The notes under the pieces: generated by a model
Told to the model about the DNA's origin: nothing
Seen by the model: the letters and a program-made list of their open reading frames with translations, nothing else
Databases searched by the model: none
Translations under genes and position numbers: made by a program
Source of the DNA: Xaviernesmea rhizosphaerae
Lineage (GTDB): Bacteria > Pseudomonadota > Alphaproteobacteria > Rhizobiales > Rhizobiaceae
DNA: 64,000 nt
Direction: 5' to 3'
Assembly (NCBI RefSeq): GCF_001938945.1
Contig: NZ_MKIO01000029.1
Span: forward strand, 124,001-188,000
In this document: positions 52,696 to 62,221 of the stretch, piece after piece
Layout: every line of letters starts with the position of its first letter
Numbering within the stretch: the first letter of the stretch is position 1

Positions 52696-53490
52696 TTATC
52701 GGGGGCGCCTCGGGATGGGATCGAACAGCGGAAAGGCGAGGAAGCCGAACAGGAAGCCGCCGATATGCGCCTGCCAGGCAATGCTCTGCCCACCCGCCAG
52801 CGGCAGCAGGCCGCTGCCGATCAGCACGTTCGTCGCTGCCCAGATGCCGACGAAGAACACCACCGAGCGATTGGCGAAGGTTTCGGCGATCGACAGGCGC
52901 GGGTTGAGATGGGCGATCTCGCGCCGGATGCTGCCATCGGCAGAGAAGACGAAGCGGGCGGCCGCGCCCATGAAGGCGGAGACGACGCCGGATGCGCCGA
53001 TGACCACGGTGTCGTCGCCCCAGTTGGTGGCCGCATGCAAGCCGGCCGCGGCCGCCGCCGACAGGCACCAGAACAGCGCGAGACGCAGGGTGCCGATTCG
53101 ACGCACGACCGGCGCGCCGAAGGCGACCAGCCAGAAGCCGTTGAACAGCAGATGGTCCCAGCCGCCATGGAGAAAGGAATAGGTCACCGGCGTCCACAGC
53201 CAGGCCAGCCCCTGCTCCGCCAGCGGATAGACATAGCGCAACGGCAGGAAGGCGAAGGTGAAGACCACCCAGCTGTCGGTTTCCGGTGTCAGCAGATAAA
53301 GCCTTGCGGCATGGATGGCGATCAGCGCCGCCAGGATCCAGACCAGCACCGGCGGCAGGTTGAAGGCCGGCTCGCGCGCAGGCCGGTCCGAATAGCCAGG
53401 CGCATCATACCGCTCGAAATCGGCGGCCTGAGGATCCTGCGGCCCGATCTCCTGTGCATCCCTCTCCGGCCTGTGATCCGTCATGTTCAT
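52696..53490 (-). CDS. Rhomboid-family intramembrane serine protease
   Basis: A 264-residue membrane protein with a hydrophilic N-terminus (about 45 residues) and six or so helices. It shows HGGWDHLLFNGFWLVAFG (HxxxN), the nucleophile S167 in GASGVV and H242 in WQAHIGGFLFG, completing the Ser-His dyad. Rhomboids cut single-pass proteins within the membrane; rhizobial substrates are unknown. Start 53490, with a second Met at 53484. It is divergent from the PilZ gene with about 220 bp between. Confidence 0.92.
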   Translation of the reverse strand: MNMTDHRPERDAQEIGPQDPQAADFERYDAPGYSDRPAREPAFNLPPVLVWILAALIAIHAARLYLLTPETDSWVVFTFAFLPLRYVYPLAEQGLAWLWTPVTYSFLHGGWDHLLFNGFWLVAFGAPVVRRIGTLRLALFWCLSAAAAAGLHAATNWGDDTVVIGASGVVSAFMGAAARFVFSADGSIRREIAHLNPRLSIAETFANRSVVFFVGIWAATNVLIGSGLLPLAGGQSIAWQAHIGGFLFGFLAFPLFDPIPRRPR

Positions 53491-53714
53491 CCTTCCCCTG
53501 CTTCTCGATCATGCCCGGCCTCGCCATCATGCGATGATGCGCCTTGAGCCCCTCGCGAAGATCGTCGCTGTGACAGTGATCGAAGACGTTGCGCAAACAG
53601 ATTTTCCCGGTCGCAGGCCAGATCTATGGCGCATGCGTGCAAGATCGATGAAGGACATCGCGAAATCTAGCATTCTCAAGCTTCCTTTAACGCAACAGCG
53701 TTAGGAAAAACCAG

Positions 53715-54347
53715 ATGAACTCCAAGCACGGGCACGCCATGTTCTCATCTCAGCATGCTCAAACAGCCGGACCGAAGGTCTATGAGGAAGGCGCGTTCCA
53801 GCGCGTGACCGTCAATCTGTCCGGTCGCCTGATGCTCGCCAATCATGAGGAATTCCCTTGCGCGGCGGTCGACATGTCGCCCGGCGACGTGGTTCTGCAC
53901 AGCAGCGCCCGCCCGCGGCCCGGCGAGCGCATCATCGCCTATGTCGATCATGTGGGACGGCTGGAAGGCACGGTGGCCCGCCTCGCCGACCAGCAATTCG
54001 TCGTGCAGCTCAATGCGACGGAGCGCAAGCGCGAGAAGCTGGCGGCACAGCTGACCTGGATCGCCAACCGCCATGAGCTGGGCCTGCCGGAAGACCGCCG
54101 TCACGATCGACTGACGCCGCGCCGCACCCGCACGACGCTGACGCTCGAAAGCGGCGCCGTCCAGCACTGCCGGCTGATCGACCTTTCGCTCTCGGGCGCC
54201 GCCATCGACACCGAGCTGCGCCTGCCGGTCGGCACCCCCGTCACCTTGGGGGCCATGCGCGGCCGCGTCGTCCGCCTGTTCCAGGAAGGCCTCGCCATCG
54301 AGTTCGTCGGCGTGCAGACGCTCGAAACGCTGCGCGAATTTCTCTGA
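53715..54347 (+). CDS. PilZ-domain protein (two PilZ-like domains)
   Basis: A 210-residue protein with a degenerate N-terminal PilZ-like domain (about 25-110, RVTVNLSGRLMLANH...PCAAVDMSPGDVVL) and a better conserved C-terminal one (about 115-200). The latter carries RRTRT upstream and DLSLSGAAI, the c-di-GMP-binding pattern. A two-domain layout is seen in rhizobial c-di-GMP receptors that affect motility or polysaccharide; the target here is unknown. ATG 53715 is preceded by a purine-rich stretch. A strong terminator follows. Confidence 0.88.
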   Translation: MNSKHGHAMFSSQHAQTAGPKVYEEGAFQRVTVNLSGRLMLANHEEFPCAAVDMSPGDVVLHSSARPRPGERIIAYVDHVGRLEGTVARLADQQFVVQLNATERKREKLAAQLTWIANRHELGLPEDRRHDRLTPRRTRTTLTLESGAVQHCRLIDLSLSGAAIDTELRLPVGTPVTLGAMRGRVVRLFQEGLAIEFVGVQTLETLREFL

Positions 54348-54426
54348 CAGGCTTGAGGCTGGCCACCGTCAAGGCGGTCCGGCATGTCAATCCGGCTACA
54401 GGCGCAAATCTCCCCAAGTCCATGTC

Positions 54427-54460
54427 AACGCCGTTCCTTCCCGGAGCGGCGTTTTGTTTT
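54427..54460 (+). terminator. Intrinsic terminator of the PilZ gene
   Basis: AACGCCG (54427-54433) pairs with CGGCGTT (54447-54453), with an inner TCC/GGA pairing, and TTGTTTT follows on the plus strand. It starts 80 bases after the PilZ gene stop. Confidence 0.85.
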
Positions 54461-54961
54461 GTGGCCTCGAGCGCTGGATCTCACCGCGCCGGTGCATGAC
54501 GCCGCAGGTCAGGCGAAAACGCGCATCGCCTTCCCCCTGTCGCCACAGCCCGACACCGCGCCGGCGCGTTACGCCCCCTTAAGCATGTTCAAAAGCGAGA
54601 CAGATTGCCAGGCACCGTTTTGGGGCGCTGACAGGGGGCGGGCGAGGCCACGCGGCGCCTGCGGGCGCGCGACGGGCATTTCACGAACAGGCCCGCACGA
54701 TTCTCGCGCTCCACGCCCCAGTCTTCTGCCGCCGGCTAAATTTATTTGACATCAATGACTTACGCTTTCGGTCCGTGGACCTGAGAGGCTGCCGGCAACG
54801 GATGATTGCCTCGCATTTGAATTAAAGACAGCGCGTCTTTTCGGCAATATTTATTCAAATACAGTTCGAATTATCTGAAAGTATAAATAGAATAGTTCCG
54901 CCGGATTTTGGCTAACCGCAAGTCCTTCCTGCGACATTGTCTCCATTACGGGGAGAATGAC
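54461..54961. promoter_or_regulatory. AT-rich region upstream of the BTLCP peptidase gene
   Basis: No gene is visible. From about 54735 to 54900 the sequence turns AT-rich (TTATTTGACATCAATGACTT, then ATTTATTCAAATACAG and GAAAGTATAAATAG), which suggests promoter elements for the plus-strand peptidase gene. A TTGACA-like hexamer is at 54746-54751, but no good -10 stands at the standard distance. Confidence 0.4.
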
Positions 54962-55573
54962 ATGAAGACCATTGCGATGCTCAAGGTTGGCGTGTTCGGC
55001 TCGCTGCTTGCAGGCCTCAGCACCACGGCGACCCTGGCCTTTCCGCCCAATATGGTAACGCTGGGCGCGACCAGCCCGCCCATCGGCCATTATGAATTCT
55101 GCAAAAGGCTGCCGGCCGAATGCCGCCCGAATGCCGGCGATCTCACGCCGGTGGCGCTGACACCGGAGAAGTGGAAGCAGATCCTGACCATCAATTACGA
55201 CGTCAACACCCGCATCCAGCCGGTGACCGACATGGAGCTCTATGGCGTCGAGGAATATTGGGCCTATCCCGACAAGGCCGGCGACTGCGAGGACTATGTG
55301 CTGTTGAAGCGGCGCGAGCTGATGGCCAAGGGCTTCCCGGCCTCGGATCTGCTGATCACCGTCGTCCTCCAGCCGAACGGCGAAGGCCATGCGGTGCTGA
55401 CCGTGCGCACCGATCGGGGCGACTTCGTCCTCGACAACATGCGCAACAAGGTCCTGCTGTGGTCCGACACGGAATACACCTACCTCAAACGCCAGGCGAC
55501 CGAGGATTCGGGCCGCTGGGTCAAGCTGCAGGATGGCCGCGCGGTGGCCGTGGGCAGCGTCGCTTCGAGATGA
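54962..55573 (+). CDS. Bacterial transglutaminase-like cysteine proteinase (BTLCP family)
   Basis: A 203-residue exported cysteine peptidase of the BTLCP (DUF920) group. The signal peptide is at about 1-27 (cleavage near TATLAF). The mature protein has the catalytic Cys in KAGDCEDYV, His in GEGHAVLTV and Asp in LDNMRN. In other bacteria relatives (LapG) cut surface adhesins under c-di-GMP control; LapG activity here is only a possibility. ATG 54962 is preceded by GGGGAGA. A PilZ gene is encoded about 600 bp upstream. Confidence 0.9.
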   Translation: MKTIAMLKVGVFGSLLAGLSTTATLAFPPNMVTLGATSPPIGHYEFCKRLPAECRPNAGDLTPVALTPEKWKQILTINYDVNTRIQPVTDMELYGVEEYWAYPDKAGDCEDYVLLKRRELMAKGFPASDLLITVVLQPNGEGHAVLTVRTDRGDFVLDNMRNKVLLWSDTEYTYLKRQATEDSGRWVKLQDGRAVAVGSVASR

Positions 55574-55676
55574 GCTTTCGCCGGCGGCACCCGCCGCCGG
55601 CATCCCCCATCCAGCCGATACAGGGCGGCTGGAGTTCCGGGCCTGATCCTTTGCAACCCCGTCTTGGTCAGGCCCA

Positions 55677-55716
55677 ACGGCCGGCCTCCGCTGTCCCCGG
55701 AGGCCGGCCGTCTTTC
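55677..55716 (+). terminator. Long-stem terminator of the BTLCP gene
   Basis: Two perfect 14-base arms (55677-55690 and 55698-55711, ACGGCC...GGCCGT) enclose a 7-base loop and are followed by CTTTCGTT. It lies about 100 bases after the peptidase gene stop. No gene is visible in the rest of 55574-55885. Confidence 0.75.
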
Positions 55717-55885
55717 GTTGGCTACGCTGCGGCGCAAATGGCCGTGCCCGCCCTGCGCTCCGCCGCCGCACAGCGTTAAGATTGCCTTAACCATTCCGTC
55801 CCAAGGTCGAGCCAGCCCTGCCGGCGCCTGTTCGTCGCGTTTCCCGCCGCGGATCCATCGTTCCTCGACCGGGAGCCTCAAAGCC

Positions 55886-56650
55886 ATGCCGCTGCGCCCA
55901 CGCCGGACAAGACCGCGTCCTGAAAGCACAACCCTTCCGTTTCGCGGGCTTTTCATCGGTGCCGGGCTGCTGGCCTGCGGCTGCCTTGCGGTTGCGCTGG
56001 GCGCCTCTTGGTACGGCGGCGCGCTCAGGCTCGCCGGGCAGAGCGAACAGCGCGTTCCCCTGGATATCCTGATCGGCGACGATCACCTGCGGCTGCCGGC
56101 CAATATGATCCGCTTCGAGGACCAGCGCCGCGCCGGCATGGCCGAGCGTGTCGATCTCTATCTCGCCTGGCCGGAGCTCGAAGGCTACAGCGCCGCCCTG
56201 CGCAGCCGCTTCGACGCGCCCGACGATCAGGGCCGGCTGATCTTCGTGCAATTGTCGCAGAGCACCATGTCGCGCGACATGAGCGGCCGGGTCGAGCCGA
56301 TCTATCGCCACCTGCTGGAAGGGCCCGCCCGCCCCGGCCCGGCCGGGCTCACGGCGCAGACGCTGAAGAAGACCTCCGGTTTCGGCGAGGATGTGCTTCT
56401 GACGGGGACGGATGCCGATGGCGCGCTCTATGCCGTGCGCTGCGCCCTGCCGGTGGCGCCGGGCAAGACGACCAATGCCGATTGCCAGCGCGATGTGCAT
56501 GTGGGGCGCGACCTCACCATGCTTTACCGCTTTTCCAGCCAATTGCTGCCACAATGGCAGGCCATCGATGCGGGTCTGCGCCGCTTTGTATCGGCCAGCC
56601 TCATTTCCGATATGTCCCAGAATGATTCGGGAGACGCTTTGCGGCCTTGA
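55886..56650 (+). CDS. Single-pass membrane protein of unknown function
   Basis: A 254-residue protein. An Arg-rich cytosolic start (about 1-19) and one membrane helix (GLFIGAGLLACGCLAVALGASW, about 20-42) place the remaining 210 residues in the periplasm. This domain is mostly beta-rich and acidic, with two cysteines (VRCALPVAP, ADCQRD) that could form a disulfide. I do not recognise a characterised family; homologues appear as hypothetical proteins in rhizobia. It lies just before the second DD-carboxypeptidase gene on the same strand, with 112 bp between. Confidence 0.7.
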   Translation: MPLRPRRTRPRPESTTLPFRGLFIGAGLLACGCLAVALGASWYGGALRLAGQSEQRVPLDILIGDDHLRLPANMIRFEDQRRAGMAERVDLYLAWPELEGYSAALRSRFDAPDDQGRLIFVQLSQSTMSRDMSGRVEPIYRHLLEGPARPGPAGLTAQTLKKTSGFGEDVLLTGTDADGALYAVRCALPVAPGKTTNADCQRDVHVGRDLTMLYRFSSQLLPQWQAIDAGLRRFVSASLISDMSQNDSGDALRP

Positions 56651-56762
56651 TCCGCGCTGCGCGAGGGAAACCAATCGTTCACGATAAACCGATTGGTAAC
56701 GCTATCTCGCTAATGTCGCTGGAACGGTCGTCCTTGGGGCGGCGCCCGGACGACATCCTGCA

Positions 56763-58229
56763 ATGAGAATGAAGAGTAGATTAGTGTCCACATCCGAATC
56801 CGTTGGTTCCGCCCGGCCAGGTCCGGTCCCTTTTCTCAAGAAAGCCTCCCGGTTCGTCCTCGTCTCGATCGTTGCTGCCGCCGCCATGACCAGTGCGGCC
56901 TATGCCGCGCAATATGCCGGCATTGTCGTCGACGCGAAGACCGGCAAGGTGCTCTACAGCGAGGATGCCGATGGCCTGCGCTATCCGGCCTCGCTGACGA
57001 AGATGATGACGCTATACCTCACCTTCGAGGCGCTGGAAGCAGGCAAGATCCGCAAGGACACGCCGGTCCCCTTCTCCAAGCATGCCGCCTCGGAGCCGCC
57101 GTCCAAGCTCGGCGTGCGCGCCGGCCAGCAGGTCACCGTCGAACAGGCGATCCTCGCCCTCGTCACCCGCTCGGCCAATGACTGCGCCACCGCCCTTGGC
57201 GAACTGCTCGGCGGCTCTGAAGAGCGCTTCGCCCGCATCATGACCGCCAAGGCCCGCGCGCTCGGCATGACGCGCACCACCTATCGCAATGCCAATGGCC
57301 TGCCCAATGACGAGCAGATGACGACGGCCCGCGACCAGGCCCGTCTCGGCATGGCGCTGCGCCAGCATTTTCCGCAGTATTACGGCTATTTCTCCACCCG
57401 CAGCTTCGCCTTCGGCCGCCAGGTCATCGGCAACCACAACCGCCTGCTCGGCAATGTCCGCGGCGTGGACGGCATCAAGACGGGCTATACCCGGGCCGCC
57501 GGCTACAATCTCGTGACCTCGGCCCAGGCCGAGGGCCGCAGCATCGTCGGCGTGGTGCTCGGCGGCAAGTCCGGCGGCGCGCGCGATGCGCAGATGCGCG
57601 CGCTCGTTGCCAAGTACATGCCCGCCGCCTCGACGCGTGGCGGCTCCGGCAATGTCGTGGCCGAAGCGCCGCCCGCGCCCACGCTCAGCGCCACCACCGC
57701 GCGCAGCGCCCCGGCCAGCACCGGCGGCAGCTTCAACCTGCCCTCCGCAGGCCCGGTTCCGGAAGGCCGCTATGACGAAGGCATCACCAACAGCCTGTCG
57801 ATGAACAGCTATGCCGAGCCGCGCAAGGCGGCGAGCGAGAACCCGGTTCTGAAGCCTGCCCCCGGCACGCTGCAGGCCCAGGCCGCGCGCATGGCCGGCG
57901 GCAGCGATGTCGGCGTGGTCGATCAGCAGGTCACCAGCTCGGTCGCGCGTGCCGCGTCCGGCGACGAGGGCGCAGGCGCTCCGTCCGGCTGGGTGATCCA
58001 GATCGGCGCGACGCCGAACCGCGGCGAAGCCATGTCCATGCTGGCCGATGCCAAGGAAAAGGGCGGCAAGGCGCTATCAGGCGCGCAGGCCTTCACCACC
58101 AGCGTGGCCAGCGGCGACAGCCAGATGTACCGCGCCCGCTTCGGCGGCTTCGTCAACCAGACGAAGGCCGTCTCCGCCTGCAAGACACTCAAGGCCCGCG
58201 GCTTCGCCTGCTGGGCGAGCGCACAGTAA
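56763..58229 (+). CDS. D-alanyl-D-alanine carboxypeptidase (PBP5/DacA family) with SPOR domain, paralogue
   Basis: A 488-residue DD-carboxypeptidase with a basic start, a signal peptide (FVLVSIVAAAAMTSAAYA) and the catalytic motifs SLTK (S77, K80), SAN (137-139) and KTG (239-241). A Pro/Ala/Ser-rich linker (about 285-405) and a C-terminal SPOR domain (GWVIQIGATPNRGEAMSML) complete it. The layout copies that of the gene at 46280 but with a longer linker. It trims peptidoglycan stems, perhaps at the septum. The upstream 112 bp probably hold its promoter. Confidence 0.93.
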   Translation: MRMKSRLVSTSESVGSARPGPVPFLKKASRFVLVSIVAAAAMTSAAYAAQYAGIVVDAKTGKVLYSEDADGLRYPASLTKMMTLYLTFEALEAGKIRKDTPVPFSKHAASEPPSKLGVRAGQQVTVEQAILALVTRSANDCATALGELLGGSEERFARIMTAKARALGMTRTTYRNANGLPNDEQMTTARDQARLGMALRQHFPQYYGYFSTRSFAFGRQVIGNHNRLLGNVRGVDGIKTGYTRAAGYNLVTSAQAEGRSIVGVVLGGKSGGARDAQMRALVAKYMPAASTRGGSGNVVAEAPPAPTLSATTARSAPASTGGSFNLPSAGPVPEGRYDEGITNSLSMNSYAEPRKAASENPVLKPAPGTLQAQAARMAGGSDVGVVDQQVTSSVARAASGDEGAGAPSGWVIQIGATPNRGEAMSMLADAKEKGGKALSGAQAFTTSVASGDSQMYRARFGGFVNQTKAVSACKTLKARGFACWASAQ

Positions 58230-58508
58230 AACCGCGGGCCGCAAGACCCGCGCAGCAAGACGTGACCAGGACGGTGCGGCCGGAACGCGGGGCGGCGGAG
58301 TGAACCTCTGCCCTTCGCGCCACGCCCGACCCGCAAGGCCCGTGCCGCGCATCGCGCGCCAAGGGCCGCGAAGACATTATGACGCGCAAGACCGAAGGCG
58401 ATCGCCGCCGCTCTTGCGCCTATGCCGATCGTCCGACGCGGGATGTTTCAAGCCGCGGCGGTTCACCCCGAAGAAAACCTCGATTGTGTTGCGTTGACGA
58501 GGATCACG

Positions 58509-58772
58509 ATGGCCGTGAATGAGAATGGTTCCGACGTTACCCCGGAACAGAAGCGCAAGCGCGCCCCACGCAGTGCCCTTCTCCCGATCCATGAGGCTGC
58601 GATGCGCATTGCCGAGATCGGCGCCCTGCCCCGCTCCAAGACCCGGGACCTCGTCTCCCTGCTTCTGACCCATGGCGCGCGCGCCTGGCGGTCCTCGCAG
58701 CCCGAAGTCTCGGTGCATGTGCATGTGCGCACGCCGGCCCGCCGACAGGCGCTGCGGATTCGCTTCAAGTAA
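58509..58772 (+). CDS. Small uncharacterised protein
   Basis: An 87-residue, basic protein without membrane segments: MAVNENGSDVTPEQKRKR, then a helical SALLPIHEAAMRIAEIGALPR and a C-terminal VSVHVHVRTPARRQALRIRFK beta-like end. I do not recognise it. ATG 58509 has GAGG about 8 bases upstream, and codon use resembles the neighbours, so it is probably real. The frame is open to 58422 upstream but without a good start. It stands between the DD-carboxypeptidase gene and the convergent DUF1489 gene. Confidence 0.5.
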   Translation: MAVNENGSDVTPEQKRKRAPRSALLPIHEAAMRIAEIGALPRSKTRDLVSLLLTHGARAWRSSQPEVSVHVHVRTPARRQALRIRFK

Positions 58773-58976
58773 GACGGGCGGTTCAGGGCAAGCGGCGTTT
58801 CCGAGCCGGGCCATGCCGCGAAGCATGGCTTGCGGGATGCCACGGAGCCGGCGCGGGCCCAAGTGGAGCCGGTGCGGGTGACCGACCACCGCCGGGATCG
58901 TCATCCGCCCTGTCAAACGTCACATGGTCAGAGTCCGGGAGCGTTCTTCCAGGTTCCGGTCCGGCTCAGAATCACG

Positions 58977-59408
58977 TCAGAGCAGGCCGAGCTCGGCCAG
59001 TTCCCGGCGCAGCTCGGCCGGCAGCTCGGCACCGCCTGCTGCCGCGAGATCCGGCGGAACGTCCTTTTCCACCAGATAGCGCCAGCCCTGGAAGGGGCGG
59101 CGCGGCTGAAAGGCGGTTTCGACCACCTCCGGCCCGAGCACGAGCCGGCAGCGGCCGATGCCTTCATTGTCGGTGAAGGGCGTGATGTCGACAATGCGCT
59201 GGCGGGCCTGCACCTGCCCCTTGATGACCCAGTAGAGCGAGCCGCCGTCGAGGATCTCGTCCATGCGCTTGGGCACCATGCGGGTCACGTGAGCGCTGTG
59301 CGGCTCGAGACCCGCCGCAATTGCGGAGAGCGCACGCTCGGAGACCCATTCGCGCAGATCCTCGATCGAATCGGCGCCGACGCAAAGCTTGATCAGATGA
59401 AGTGCCAT
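58977..59408 (-). CDS. DUF1489 family protein
   Basis: A 143-residue alphaproteobacterial protein of unknown function. It shows the family pattern HLIKLCVGADSIEDL at the start, TRMVPKRMDEILDGGSLYWVIKG in the middle, and RRPFQGWRYLVEKDVPPDL towards the end. No active-site motif is evident. It lies between the plus-strand small protein gene and a MITE-like repeat, downstream of sdaA on the same strand; whether it is co-transcribed with sdaA is uncertain because the repeat lies between them. Confidence 0.88.
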   Translation of the reverse strand: MALHLIKLCVGADSIEDLREWVSERALSAIAAGLEPHSAHVTRMVPKRMDEILDGGSLYWVIKGQVQARQRIVDITPFTDNEGIGRCRLVLGPEVVETAFQPRRPFQGWRYLVEKDVPPDLAAAGGAELPAELRRELAELGLL

Positions 59409-59504
59409 GGGTGGGGTTCAATAGACCTTCGGCGCGATCGGTCAAGTGCCTTGGCCGTGCCCGGCACGCCGGGCCCTCATCCCGATCGCGCCGCCCCCGG
59501 CCTC

Positions 59505-59645
59505 ACAGTCTGTTCAAGACTTGCTGTTGGTCTGACGAAAATGGTGATTTCGAGAACCGGAGCGCAGCGTCCTTAAGGTCCGTGAGCACCGGAAGCGCAG
59601 ACATTGCCATTTGCAGGCGGCCAACGGCGATGATTGGACAGACTG

Positions 59646-59646
<1 letters not shown>
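59505..59646 (+). mobile_element. 142-bp MITE-like element, copy 2
   Basis: Same length and orientation as the copy at 47588-47729, with about 7 differences in 142 bases. The ends are ACAGTCTGT and ACAGACTGT with a 28-bp imperfect inverted repeat. Its last base is the final base of the sdaA stop codon (minus strand TGA). No clear target duplication is seen. Read in one frame it yields a peptide ending in SKSPFSSDQQQ that is a by-product, not a gene. Confidence 0.82.
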
Positions 59647-61046
<1,400 letters not shown>

Positions 61047-61292
61047 CGCGGACGATCTTTATTCTGACATAACGGCCGAAGGGTCCGGCCATCCTCTTTC
61101 TAGACCCTAATCCTCCGCCTGTCGCCAGTGTAGCGGATGGCCGACATCATGCGGCATCTTCTGCGACATGATGGCCCATCGTGCAGGGGCCCGGCCGCGC
61201 GAGGGCGGGCGCGCGAGGCCGCGACAGTTTGACTATAGTCGGCGCGACGAATCGCGGCCGCTCAGGATCGGCCCACGGGCAGAAGGTTTCGC

Positions 61293-62003
61293 ATGAACAC
61301 AGAGGATATTTTCGCGCTCTGTTACTTCGGGCTGCTCTGGTTCAGCTACAACTGGGCGACCGACCGGCACACGATCCTGGGACGGATCAGCCTGACGCGG
61401 CTGATGGCGGAGCACCGGCGGCGCTGGATCATGAATTCGCTGCATCGCGACCTGAAGATGATCGATACGCAGATCATGGCCGGGCTGCAGGCGGGCACGG
61501 CCTTTTTCGCCTCCACCACCATTTTTGCCCTGGGCGGCTGTTTCGCCCTGCTCGGGCAGACGGACCGAGTGCAGGCGATCTTCAACGACCTGCCCTTTGC
61601 GTTTCCCGGCGACCGCACGGCCTTCGAGCTGAAGGTCGGCGGCCTCGCCTGCCTGCTCGGCTATGCCTTCTTCAAGTTTGGCTGGTCCTACCGCCTGTTC
61701 AACTATTGCTCGATCCTGATCGGCGCGATCCCGATGACGCAGCATGTCGAGCGCGACCGACCGGCCGCCGAGCGCGCGGCCGAGCGCGCGGTGGTGATGA
61801 ACGTGCAGGCCGGCATGCATTTCAACGCCGGTCTCAGGGCCATCTTCCTGTCGATCGGCTATCTCGGCTGGTTCGTCAGCGCTTATATCTTCATGGCCAC
61901 CACAAGCTTCGTCATCTTCGTCCTGCTGCGCCGCCAGTTCTTCTCGCCCGCCCGCCTCGCGCTCGCCCCCGATCCGCCTGCCGGGGCCGGCCCGGCCGGA
62001 TAG
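61293..62003 (+). CDS. DUF599 family membrane protein
   Basis: A 236-residue protein with about four membrane helices (3-18, 62-88, 107-132, 178-215). It begins with the family's 'WFSYNWATDRH' after the first helix and has a long cytosolic loop with MAEHRRRWIMNSLHRDLKMIDTQIMAGLQAG. Function unknown; DUF599 proteins are common in proteobacteria. The Pro/Ala-rich end is variable. It is divergent from sdaA with about 246 bp between. Confidence 0.88.
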   Translation: MNTEDIFALCYFGLLWFSYNWATDRHTILGRISLTRLMAEHRRRWIMNSLHRDLKMIDTQIMAGLQAGTAFFASTTIFALGGCFALLGQTDRVQAIFNDLPFAFPGDRTAFELKVGGLACLLGYAFFKFGWSYRLFNYCSILIGAIPMTQHVERDRPAAERAAERAVVMNVQAGMHFNAGLRAIFLSIGYLGWFVSAYIFMATTSFVIFVLLRRQFFSPARLALAPDPPAGAGPAG

Positions 62004-62127
62004 CGACCCTGCCACGCCAGAGCGCCAAAGCCGGTCTCCCCGAACCCGCCTTTTTGGTTTACAGCAGTGCGGACGCGCGCCGGCTCCCGCCGATGCCGAT
62101 CCGCTGGAGCACCGGACCGAACAGCTG

Positions 62128-62203
62128 ATGCGGTCCGATCCTCCGGTTTTTTGTTTTGCATCGGACCGTCCCGAAAAGCGGACAGCCGTTTTCGGTCCGA
62201 TGC
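62128..62203. repeat. Palindromic intergenic repeat, copy B
   Basis: The 46-bp core at 62158-62203 starts GCATCGGA and ends TCCGATGC, like the core at 4986-5031, and the same T-rich lead (GTTTTG) precedes it. About 35 of 46 core bases match. It lies between the DUF599 and DUF1624 genes, 18 bases before the latter's ATG, so it may form a hairpin in that leader. Confidence 0.75.
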
Positions 62204-62221
62204 CTTGAAGGCGCCTTGTCC

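Noticed and set aside
58830..59576. Plus-strand frame (248 codons) opposite the DUF1489 gene
   Set aside because: It is antisense to DUF1489 and its end is the repeat-derived peptide, so no gene is supported.
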